Source: Penicillus capitatus
Lineage: Eukaryota; Chlorophyta
Length of the DNA stretch: 64,000 nucleotides
Assembly (NCBI GenBank): GCA_965649825.1
Contig: OZ287697.1
Location: forward strand, 2,232,001 to 2,296,000
Direction of reading: 5' to 3'
In this document: positions 49,137-59,372 of the stretch, piece by piece
Position numbering within the stretch: the stretch's first letter is position 1
Layout of the letters: each line of letters starts with the position of its first letter
Made by a program: the position numbers and the translations under genes
The notes under the pieces: generated by a model
The model's input: only the letters and a program-made list of their open reading frames with translations
Database searches by the model: none
Told to the model about the DNA's origin: nothing

Positions 49137-52100
49137 TCACATGCTTGTCTCCATGTCACTTCTGTCCTGACGAGCCTTGTACTGATGCATTCCGGTGTAG
49201 AGCATTTGCATCTCATCCTTATGCGTGTCCAATCGAAACCTAAAGACAGAAATCGTCCACGAGATAGAGAATTGAGGTCAGCGATGGATCGTGCAACATC
49301 TCAGACCTTAATCTCAGGTTGGGTACATTTGTTCTCTGAATATCGTTTCCTTCTGGGCCATTGAGCCAAAAATACTCGGCGATCCAATGCTTCTTGCATT
49401 CATCCGGGAACCCCGAATGCAGTACACTATTTCTTGCAATCTCGCACAAATCCGTCGAACTCAGTTTCCAAACCTATTTTCCATACTTCTGAGAAGAGTC
49501 GTCCCTTTCAGAATCTACAAACATACCTGAGCAGCGATACTGTACTCCTCGACAAGTGGCTCTCTTGTCAGATGTATTTGGAGTGGATCGTCTGTGGACA
49601 GGCTGACATTCAATCCCCTTGCAAAGAAAATAGGAAAGGGGTTCTTGTGGTAATCGAGGAACAGCGAATTGTTCGACAGCGGAGACATACAAATACCTGC
49701 GGCAACGACAGGTCTACCAAAAAGAGAGAATGACAACATACCGATCTGAGAAAGGTAATAGAGGTATTGGAGGGGCGGCACTCTACGCAGATTGATTCCG
49801 TGTGAGATGTTATCACACATCATGAAAGCACAGGCCAGCTACAGCGACATGGCAACCCATTCAACAGAGAAATGCCAAACAGAATGGCTAACATGATCAG
49901 AGTCTCCTGCTTCACCACAGTGCGGACGGAATGCAAACGTGTTAAGACCTCTCAGTTCTCTGAATTTGTTCAGGATGTATAAATTCGCATAGATATAGAA
50001 GGCATAGTAAGCGTATGGTGGATTCTGATCTGTTTTCCAGTCTTTGGGAAACGGCATGGCTGGTACAACTCTTCTTTCGCTTCGAGATTCATCGTCCACA
50101 GTGTCGAAACCGACGACCTCAACATGAATCCTGAGATGGCAGACGAATAGACCAGCTGCATGGACGTACTTGTTTGAGAAACATATGCAGTTGAGGGTGG
50201 CTCGATGGATCATGAGTAACTTCAAACAACGGCTGAAAGATGTTGCGCAACATATCCTCAAAGTTGCTCAACATGCCATTTGTTCGATAAACATTGTACA
50301 ATCTGGAGACCAAAACGTCGTTTAGATGCAGGCAAGGTAACTTGATTATTCGTTCACCTGGGTATCTGAATGAGCCACACAACATTGTTGGAAAAGAGTT
50401 GATGTTTGCAAATCCAGGAGGACAGAATATCCCATTCGACCTGTTTCACAGAATGAAACGACATGGCATTCAGTCAGTTAGACACCCTCCTGATGCTTTT
50501 CTTACCTGTCGACTGCCATATATAGATATTCTGTACTCGGCGTGTTGGTATTTGGAGTTTTGTAAGTCTTCGAAGACCTGTTTAGTCAATTCAGCCAGAT
50601 AACGTCCATGAATCAGGTTCTCCTACATCAATCAGCATTGGGATCCGCAACACTGTATCTGAAGAAAGCATGAACTGTGCCTGTTTGATGAAGATCTCTC
50701 TCAGTCTGCTCTGACCAAAAGGATTGTATTTCAGATTGAATTTATCAAAACGATGAAAGATGCTCTTGTCGACGTGCATATCAAGCATATCCACATTCAG
50801 ATCATAGCCTTTGACGGCAACACAGGGACAGTTGCCGCTTGAATGACGGTAAATGCATGCTAAATGACTTGTAAGTTGCAACGACTCGAACACTTCTTTC
50901 AAAGTGAGATACTTTCCATCTCGAAAAATAACAACCTCGTTTGGCTCTTTCTTCAATTTGGATTTGATGAATCTCAGCAGGTGCTTCTGGTGCATACATG
51001 CTGCGTGATGCACGTGCGTGTCCACCTATGAAGACAGAATGGAATGAAGTGATATCCTGACACAGTGTGTCCAGCATATTCACTTTTCGAACATTATAGA
51101 AGTCTCTGTGTGCTGCGCTCTTCTGTGCAGCTGCTTCGGTATCGGCATTCATCATGACGTGAAGGTTGAACTTTTGCTCAAGGAGCATAAGTCTTTGATA
51201 GCAAAAGCCTTTGACAGATGCCAACGATGTCAATTTCGTCAACCACTGCATATCACGGAAGAAATCGGATGCACCTCCTAAATCAAGCACGCGTTGAGCA
51301 CTTTACAATGACAACAACCAGGCCTGGCAGAAATGCAGCCTTTTCTCGGGTTAGTCTCAAGTGGATTTGGAAAACGCCATTCTCGAGATTGAAGTGAAAA
51401 TCTGACGGCGGTAGTGGATCGTAAGTAAAAGGACTGAATCCTGGAATGTCGCCTGGACAGACAGCATCCACAAGATTCTAAACACAACAGCTGTACAGCA
51501 CAGAGATGTTTCACTCATCCCCGACTGGCTTATTTGCAGGCTTTCTGTACTCAGCCATTTGAAAGAACCACTTCTCTCGCAGTTTCATGGCTTCTAGAAG
51601 CTTAAAGCAGGTATCTTCTGCTTCCTCAGACATCGAGTTCTCTGGAGTGATCACTCTACAGTAATCTTCACGCAAATCCGGATCATCGAAGGTCTGCATG
51701 GATGGCGAGTTTCTGTCAAGAGAGGAATGGTGGCACTAACTCTTGTGCGTTCGTTGACAGTTTCAAGTCCTCTTCCAACATCAATCTTCATACCCTTATG
51801 CTCATAACTTCCAATGTGTTTGGTTATACCTACATCGATCAGCAAAAAAATCAGATATTGTTATAAACACTTCTACACTGGCCGTAGAGGCTCTTTCTAC
51901 TAGTACCTGTGGAGGTTTTGGGTCGGATGAGTACATGCTGCAGCTCTCTCGACACAGTTGGAACATCACTCGGCACGTCCTATAAGGAAGAAACACGCAA
52001 ACGATTCATCGCACTGAGATGCATATAAAACAAATTCTCACTTACGTCAGAAGTGGAAGGAAGACTGCCGTAAGCATGCTGCTGGACGAAAGGAGCCTCA

Positions 52101-52668
52101 TCATCTGTCACCATCTCCTAACAGCAACAGGCGATCCATTGAGTGCATTTTCGACATTGCTGACCCGTTGTAAGAGCTGAGTGCGTGGAGTGGATGGAAA
52201 AACGGGAGGGGAACGCAACTGCAGAGCACAGAGTCAGATTATGATGAAATAGAATCGCACATTCAACATAGTTTCTTTGTTCGTTGAGTTGAGGCATAGA
52301 TCTGGTTCTTACAGGTGCAGCTTCAGTACAGATTTCTGGCACAGTGCCTCCAATACCACGACCGTATCCGGGCGAACACCTAGTATTCTGCCGCCGATGT
52401 GGACTCTGTGACCTGCTCCTGCTCATCCATAAACAATAAAACAGTTATGGCAACCGTTTGACGACAAGATGGGAGTGTCTCACCTGGAAGTGGAGCCCGT
52501 GTTCCTGTTAGAATGCCTTCTTCCGTCCTTTTCTCTTGTACGTCTATTCGAAGGCTCGTGCGTTTCGCTCATGTACTTCGAAACCAGGAGAGAAACGCCG
52601 GTCGCGAGAACGACTCCCAGAAGGACGCCTTCAATGAGAAATGCATAGCGCGTTTGGTCGGACATCAT
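49137..52668 (-). CDS. AMPD: AMP deaminase
   Basis: Hydrolyses AMP to IMP and ammonia. The N-terminus ([20 protein letters not shown] with [12 protein letters not shown]) is a membrane anchor, as in plant FAC1-type enzymes. After a Ser-rich linker come [20 protein letters not shown], the metal-site [45 protein letters not shown]-type helix, [45 protein letters not shown] and the catalytic [10 protein letters not shown], then [18 protein letters not shown]. The last exon splices in phase to [16 protein letters not shown] and ends at 49137. More than ten short introns. The start is 34 bp from the divergent copine. Confidence 0.93.
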
Positions 52669-52702
52669 CTCTGGCGGATAGATGACATGTATCGTCAGCT
52701 AA
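52669..52702. promoter_or_regulatory. 34-bp bidirectional spacer
   Basis: The only DNA between the AMP deaminase ATG and the copine ATG, which point away from each other. No recognisable core promoter element. Confidence 0.4.
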
Positions 52703-53637
52703 ATGGGTTTGTGTTGCAGTCGAGACCTGCCATCCGATACACCGCCACGTTTCAAGAAAATACCAGACAAGTATGAATCGTTGGAGGAAGTGTCTCACGC
52801 CTTGCGTCAAGAAGGACTCGAAGGCTGCCAGCTGATTTTGGGAGTCGACTTCACGAAGTCGAATACATGGACAGGCAAATATACATTCAATGGTATACGG
52901 TTAGCATCTTTACAGTCCTTCAAGAAGCCTCTGTCTGTTTAGGACGAAGTCTTCATGCCACCGATGGGCCGTTGAATCCTTATATGGTAGCGCTCTCCCT
53001 CATTTCCCGAACGCTGGAGTCCTTTGATGACGACAATCTGATTCCCTGCTACGGGTTTGGTGACATGTCTACACGAGGAGACGCCGTTTTTTCATTTCTC
53101 CCTAAAAACGCGCCAGCTCATGGCCTTCAACATGTACTGCAGATATACAGACAGGCTGTGCCCCATATAAATCTATCCGGGCCAACTTCATTTGCTCCTC
53201 TGATTCGACAGGCTTTGCGAGAAGTTTACAAAAATGATATGGAGTTCACGGTGCTGGTCATCGTTGCAGATGGCCAAATCTCTCCGAGCTGTCGAGCGGA
53301 TACAGTTTCTGCTATTGTCGAAGCATCATCGTTTCCTTTGCCGATTATCATGATCGGTGTGGGCGATGGTCCATGGGACACTATGGAGGAGTTTGATGAT
53401 CAGTTGCCTGCCAGAAAGTGGGACAATTTTCAGTTTGTTGAGTTTGACAAAATTTTCAGAAATGAAAATCTCCAAACAGAAGAACGAAAGGAAGCTTCAT
53501 TTGCCCTTCACGCACTGATGGAATTGCCAGATCAGTTTAAGATTGCACAAGCATTGATGGGTATGAATGCAAAGCCTCGAGTAGAGCAGATTATGAATGC
53601 GATCTCTCCGGCAATACTGAGGGACCCGCCGTACTAG
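52703..53637 (+). CDS. Short copine (vWA only, N-terminally acylated)
   Basis: Starts MGLCCSRDLPSDTPPRF: a Gly-2 and a double Cys suit N-myristoylation plus palmitoylation. The copine vWA follows: GCQLILGVDFTKSNTWTGKY, (46-nt intron in phase) GRSLHATDGPLNPYMVALSL, DDDNLIPCYGFGDMSTRGDA, QIYRQAVPHINLSGPTSFAP and FTVLVIVADGQIS. It ends ERKEASFALHALMELPDQFK and ILRDPPY. Animal copines have two C2 domains before this; plant RGLG proteins have the acylated N-terminus plus vWA plus a RING. Here neither C2 nor RING is present, so it is like RGLG without the finger. Likely plasma-membrane attached. Confidence 0.88.
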
Positions 53638-53848
53638 AGACTAATCCTATTCATGGAAAGCCTTTCAGATGGATAAGGCCAGGGAAACCCTTTGCTTGGT
53701 TGAAGTCTTTAGATTTCGTCTCTAGATCCGTACTTAAGCTCAGCATTCGTGTGAAAATCTATCCGCCGATTTGTTTGAACATGTCATTATTGTTTAAGAT
53801 TCAGATCGTTTGTGTGTTCCCAGTGCCGCTGTCGCGAGAAATCACGAA

Positions 53849-55576
53849 ATGGGTTCAGTTCTTGTGCCCGTTCCCCGGACACATGGACATCGAACGGCGA
53901 TCGCGGGAACTCAAACGTCTTTCCAAAAATCAACCGTTTTCCAGTCCAAGATGACCGGGAAGTCTTGGACAACCCGAGCGAGAGGACGCCTCGCCTGTCG
54001 AATCAGTGCCGTCGCCACAGGGAAAAACCCAAGCAGCGCGCCGGAGGTTGCAAAGAAGTCAGCAGAAATCAAAACGGACTCGAAGAAGCAAGTCACACCA
54101 GAGCTCGCTAAGGCTCTTTACGAAGACATGTATCTCGGGAGACAATTTGAAGAGAAATGCGCAGAAATGTACTACAGAGGAAAGATGTTTGGGTAGGCCA
54201 CCTAAAACGTCGACACTAAGATTGCTTTCTGACACGATCTGTGTAGCTTCGTTCATCTGTACTCTGGTCAAGAAGCCGTGTCCACCGGAGTGATCTCTTG
54301 TTTAAATAAGGATGATTATGTGTGCTCTACTTACAGAGATCACGTCCATGCGCTCAGCAAAGGAGTTCCTGCATCGTTGAGATACAACAATTGTGGATCT
54401 CCTTTTGATCTGTGTTTTGGCAGAGAGGTCATGGCTGAGCTGTTTGGAAAACAGACGGGAATCTGCCGAGGACAGGGTGGATCCATGCACATGTTTTCAG
54501 CTCAACACAACTTCGTATGTCAAACCATTTTTGTCCTCTGCCTTTCATATCAGTAACATGTATAGCTCGGAGGCTTCGCGTTTATTGGAGAGGGGATCCC
54601 TATTGGCATTGGCGCTGCGTTTCAGGCAAAATATCGCAAGGTCTGTTCTGCCATGACATGAGCATGTGGATAGACCTCCTCTATCCGTAGGATGTATTGA
54701 AGGATGATTCAGCATTCCAAGTCACCTGCTCGTTCTTTGGAGATGGCACATGCAACAACGGTCTGACATCGTTTTGCACAAACACATGTGGATTTGCGAT
54801 AATTCAGGGCAGTTTTATGAGTGTCTAAACATGGCAGGACTGTACAATCTGCCACACATCTTCGTCGTGGAAAACAACCTGTGGGCAATTGGTATGAATC
54901 ACAACAGAGCCACATCTGTAACGATGGGGGATCATATTCCCTACATCTACAAGAAGGGGCCGGCGTTTGGATTTCCTGGTGTCCATGTTGACGGCATGGA
55001 TGTGCTCCAGGTCACAATCGACGTGTATTCTTGAGATTCACAGCTGTTGTGGACTCAGGTGCGCGAGGTAGCATTGGAAGCAATCGAAAGAGCCAGAAAT
55101 GGAGGCGGTCCCACTCTCATCGAATGCGAGACGTACAGGTTTAGAGGCCATTCCCTGGCAGATCCAGACGAGCTGCGAAGCAAGAAAGAGAAAGAGATGT
55201 ATATGGTATCTTGGAATCTTTCGAATACCATCCCTTCATTGATTTTTGTTTTTGAAGGACCGGGATCCGATACCGAGTTTTAAGAAGGACATGGTCGCTG
55301 CCGGAGTTCTCACACCATCTGACTTTGACGAGATTGAAAAACAGGTGGAAACCAAGGTCGATAAGGCGGTTGAATTTGCTGATAAGAGTCCAAAACCTGT
55401 AAGATCAACCTGCTGCGTGTTTTAGCAAAACAGTCAGCTGGTTTGTCCTTTGTAGGAAAACGCACAATTGCTGGAGAATGTGTTTGCGGATCCAAAGGGG
55501 TTTGGAATTGCCGAAGACGGAAGATATCGCTTCGAGCATCGTGGATTCACAACTGGCAGTGTACAAGTGTCTTAAC
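53849..55576 (+). CDS. Pyruvate dehydrogenase E1 alpha subunit, plastid type
   Basis: Thiamine-diphosphate E1 alpha, making acetyl-CoA with E1 beta. A Ser/Thr/Lys/Arg-rich leader ([20 protein letters not shown] onward) fits an organelle transit peptide; no clear signal peptide is seen. The core reads [55 protein letters not shown], then [44 protein letters not shown], ThDP motif [19 protein letters not shown] and [20 protein letters not shown] and [20 protein letters not shown] are of the plastid/cyanobacterial, not mitochondrial, form. About seven introns. Red algae encode this gene in the plastid, so a nuclear copy argues against them. Confidence 0.9.
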
Positions 55577-56044
55577 TGCACGACCGTGTCGATTCTCTGC
55601 TTTGAGAAGAAGAGAGTTTTTAACCAAACCCAAAGATTCAAGCCGTCCTGCAACGTCTGTGTAGCACATGTCTCAAAAATCGAACGATCGAACTTCACCA
55701 TCCGAGATCGTCTTTTCTCTGCTACAAAGATCCTGATGGCAAATACGGTCTGTTGCTTACGAACACGATGACCAGTTGTTCTGCCAATCCGGTTGCCAGG
55801 TCACTTTAGCTATCCTTTCATGCAGATCGCATGCATTAATTAAAGAAAAGAGTCGGTTTTGGCCGTTTCGGGCACAGTACCATGTTGATTAAGACAAGAG
55901 CACCAATGCATTTGAGCAACCATGCAGTTTACAAAACAAATCTCAATCAACAGCAGAACAATTGCTGATGAGCATTCCTGTATTGATGTAGGTACTGGGA
56001 TGGCAACTTCCTTACAAAACCAAATCATTGGTCATGTTGCTGTG
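55577..56044. other. Intergenic between convergent genes
   Basis: About 470 bases. Only short unsupported frames on both strands. Confidence 0.5.
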
Positions 56045-57061
56045 CTACTCTCGCGGTTCGATCTTTGGAATTCTCTGGTAGACAAGCCAGGTGAAGAAAA
56101 GCACACCTGCCTCCGTTCCAAAAAGATCGTGGCAGATGTGAAAGAGTGCATTCGTTTCAGGGCTTTCTCCATAAGTGTCTAGCAGAAAAACGAAAAAGAG
56201 ATTCACACCAACCGACAAAACAGGGAAGAAGATGATCCTCCAATCATCAAGAATCTTGTATCCACGGTATGTCAAAACTGCCATGATCACTGTCAGAGTG
56301 ATGTAGATGGGTATTTTGTAGCTGGTGTCCTGTATTGAGGGATCAGCACCGACAGTATACAGATAGGACGATCCGAAGAGACCCAGTGCAAAAGCGATAT
56401 TGATCAACCGGGTCTTCCAGGTGTCCTCCAATACCAAGCTGTCAGCCCAGAGGGCAAAAGATGACAACAAGAAAAAGTAGAACATAAAGTTGAGCATCGT
56501 AAAATCATTCTCGTAGTACCAGGTTTGTGTGACATGCCAGCCAATCTCAGCAGTAATGGCGACCATGATGAATGCGAGTCCTAACTGAGAGGCAAAAACG
56601 GCTGAGCGATCGAGTTTGAGCTCCGGCAATCCTTCATAGAAAACTCGCATAGCGACAGGGATAAGAACAAAGCAGAAAACGTGCGTTGCGATCAGTCCAA
56701 GTTTCCAGCCACCGTTGACTGACATTGTCGGTTCGACACTGCCCGGCAAAGTGTTCAGCACATAGACGAACCCGCCGAAAGCGATGGTGAGAAATATCCC
56801 CAGCCTTTGGAGTCGAGCATCGAAAATCATTCCATCTCCGTCAAGTGTATTCGCCAATGCTTTGCTTTTTTCCGCTGTTTTGTCGCTGCTAGAAGCCTGA
56901 CATGATTTGTCGCGCTTATCTCCAAGCGTCTTTGAGTTTTCGCTTCTTCCTCCGAGCATGCGCACACGAACAGGAGCTTTTATCGTGTGGAATGGCGAGA
57001 TTTGGCGACGAACAAGGTGACAGGACAGACGATGTGTCGCGTGGCAACGAAAAACGTCCAT
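56045..57061 (-). CDS. Unrecognised multipass membrane protein with organelle-type leader
   Basis: Intronless, 338 aa. A His/Arg-rich leader (MDVFRCHATHRLSCHLVRRQ) and a Ser/Lys-rich linker precede about eight hydrophobic spans: GIFLTIAFGGFVYVLNTLP, LIATHVFCFVLIPVAMRVFY, FASQLGLAFIMVAITAEIGW, FMFYFFLLSSFALWADSLVL, LINIAFALGLFGSSYLYTVG, IYITLTVIMAVLTYRG, FFPVLSVGVNLFFVFLLDTY and a last one GVLFFTWLVYQ. Conserved-looking polar residues inside spans (GWHVTQTWYYENDF, NALFHICHDLFG) hint at an enzyme or carrier, loosely like the CREST hydrolase fold, but this is a guess. No family assigned. Confidence 0.72.
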   Translation of the reverse strand: MDVFRCHATHRLSCHLVRRQISPFHTIKAPVRVRMLGGRSENSKTLGDKRDKSCQASSSDKTAEKSKALANTLDGDGMIFDARLQRLGIFLTIAFGGFVYVLNTLPGSVEPTMSVNGGWKLGLIATHVFCFVLIPVAMRVFYEGLPELKLDRSAVFASQLGLAFIMVAITAEIGWHVTQTWYYENDFTMLNFMFYFFLLSSFALWADSLVLEDTWKTRLINIAFALGLFGSSYLYTVGADPSIQDTSYKIPIYITLTVIMAVLTYRGYKILDDWRIIFFPVLSVGVNLFFVFLLDTYGESPETNALFHICHDLFGTEAGVLFFTWLVYQRIPKIEPRE

Positions 57062-57115
57062 TCGAACAAATAGTTGGCTGTGGAGAGAAGCACTTCTTTT
57101 TTGGCTTCCTCTATA

Positions 57116-57832
57116 ATGCGAAAAGAGAAGCTACACAAAACAGAGATACGGGAATGGTTGAATGCATCGCTCAAAACTGATGGACAGCGGTCGAAGCCAA
57201 AAATAGCTAGCATCCAATCGACATTGGTCTTTCGCCACCGTCGACTTGGACATCACACCAGGTGCCAAGGCTGTATCGTGTGAGAATGTGAATGTTCATC
57301 AGTTTCTGAGAGCCACCAAGGCGACATTGGGTAGACACGAAAAGGACGGGTGAGTGACAGATAGAGCATGCTGTTACCACTTCACGGTGTCCGATGGACT
57401 GTCCAACAGCGACTTCTTGACAGAATTGAGGAGTGCAAAACTACTTCATTGACAGAGTTACAAAGGGTGGAAAGGAACGCTGGCACGAGTTCTCGGAGGT
57501 AACTGACCAGAGGGATACATGAGAGAGTTCGGAGGGGTGGGAAGGGTGACCAGTCCAAGACGTCCTATGGATCTCTCGACAGTGCCAACTCCAGGGGGAT
57601 GGCTCCCAATCTCTGAACCCGAATCCGCGATCAAAGCCTCGGCACAGAGGCCCTTTCCGCATGCTGTGGAAACAGACGTCACATCAGACGCTGTTTCAGC
57701 GCCCACGGACGGCAGTCAAATCAAACGTCGGACGTACGAGACTGTCCCATTTCAGCAGACGGCGACGTACTCCGCGCTCTGCTTTCCGAAAAAGGTTTGG
57801 TGTCCTAGACGTGACGGCGTAACAAACAACGG
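57116..57832 (+). other. Unassigned exon-like open frames
   Basis: Several frames look coding but I cannot assign them. One reads VDLDITPGAKAVSCENVNVH then FLRATKATLGRHEKDG and ends at a GTGAGT donor near 57349; another, from 57519, reads MREFGGVGRVTSPRRPMDLS and runs open into the XPF-like repeat at 57833. They may belong to one gene whose 3' part is the XPF fragment, or to a broken gene. Confidence 0.35.
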
Positions 57833-58069
57833 CCTAGGCGTGATTCCTCTCTGCCTGCTGCGGACTCTGGCAGATCGTTTTGCAACCTGTCTGGACCGAG
57901 GGGCTTCGACCGAAGACCTGGAGGAAGACGTCTTCAAGAAGCTAGAAGACAACAGGGAATCCGTTGCCATTCCCTTGGACAACGGAGGAGAGCCTCATCT
58001 GCCCATGGTAAACAAACAAAATCTTCAAACTTTGGTTTCGAAAGGAGATTGTGCATGACAGGAGAGAGG
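57833..58069 (+). repeat. 237-bp repeat, copy 1
   Basis: Starts CCTAGGCGTGATTCC and covers one exon (GASTEDLEEDVFKKLEDNRE), its donor, the whole 54-nt intron and the first bases of the next exon. Compared with copy 2 at 63764-64000 there are six mismatches, all in the first 75 bases; the last 160 or so bases are identical, intron included. Confidence 0.95.
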
Positions 58070-58838
58070 AGGACGAGGCACCATCTGTGTGGATAAGCGA
58101 GAAGTGCCAGCCGCACTTCTAGGGGCAATCGACAGGACAAATTTTAGGACTCATCTCTACACCCTTAAGGTAAAACAATGAGAACTACTATCAGATCTGT
58201 ACAAACTGATTGTGTGACAGGTGGGAGATTACATTCTTGCCCCGGAGATCATCGTCGAGAGGAAGACAGTGGCGGATTTCCACGCTTCCTTTATCAAGAG
58301 GAGGGTCTTCTCTCAGATCGAGAGGATGACGCTCCAATACGAGCAGCCAATGCTGCTGATTGAATCCTACAAGGGGCACTATCGCCAGCGACGGTCACAA
58401 AGGACAGACCTGTCGATGCCATCCAAGGACATCATTTCTCGCCTCGTCCTCCTCGTCAATCAATTTCCATCACTCGGGTACTTAGTGATGATGCTTTTCT
58501 ATTCCATAGACAGATGGTTTTTTCTGTTTTACAGATTGATCTGGTCATCATCTCTTGACGCGACCTGTCGTGTTTTCGTCGATCTGAAGGAGAATCGCTT
58601 CGATCCGGATCCGGATGAAATCGAGAGACGAAATAAAATGATGACAGATCATCTGACTGATTGGGACTCCATCGACATCTACAGGTGTGCCTTCTTCTTT
58701 TTGTCTATCTGTCGTAGTAGACATGTGTATAGGAATTTGCCCGAAAACTTAACTAGCATACACCAGAAGCTGCTAGAATCTGTTCTAGAATTAAATAACT
58801 CTTCTAAACAGTCATTTGTACTTTTCTTTAACTTGTAA
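57833..58838 (+). CDS. XPF/ERCC4-type nuclease domain, partial gene
   Basis: Structure-specific nuclease domain as in XPF. After a 54-nt intron starting at 58010 the protein reads GTICVDKREVPAALLGAIDR, then YTLKVGDYILAPEIIVERKT, VADFHASFIKRRVFSQIERM and LQYEQPMLLIES. This keeps the GDYxxxxxxxVERKxxxD catalytic motif. A further exon reads IWSSSLDATCRVFVDLKENR. Missing: the SF2-helicase-like half (about 600 residues) that XPF has upstream, and a convincing C-terminal helix-hairpin-helix pair; the frame ends in an AT-rich stretch at 58838. The 5' 237 bp occur again at the window end. It is either a truncated copy or the 3' part of a rearranged gene. Confidence 0.65.
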
Positions 58839-59372
58839 AAGAAGAAACATAAAGTGTGACATCATATTGACTCCGGCTATGACCATAATTCTGCGACAGA
58901 ATCGTAGTTTTTGGCTGCCTGTGAGAGTGACAGAGTGGGCATAGCTGTAAGCACAGCAGGTTCCGTCGGACATATTGAGTGCAACATCTATGTTCGACAT
59001 TGCGTATCGGCTGCATGTTGTGAATTCTCCACCGACAGTACCTGTTGAATTTCTGCCGAGACGATGAGACATGATTGTTCGGTTAAAGGAATATCGTAAC
59101 ACACAAACTCATTACAATGGCAGAGTTCAGATATGACGGATTGAATGTTGAACACGTACGGCGGCTTGTTCTTGGCACGACGATGCCAGTGTGTCGACGA
59201 ACGTAACTCACGTCGGTCGTTATCCTTCATCATTCATCATTGCTTAGTGTCTCATACCACATGCAATAAAAACACTCATGGTAAAACACAACAGAGCGAA
59301 CGCACTGACTCGCAAAAGGAACACAGCAACAAAGAATAACAAGATGCGCCCCCAATGATATCTGTACATTCA
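58839..59372. other. Intergenic, no gene seen
   Basis: About 530 bases, AT-richer than the coding DNA, with short frames only. No helix-hairpin-helix exon that would complete the XPF-like gene was found. Confidence 0.45.
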
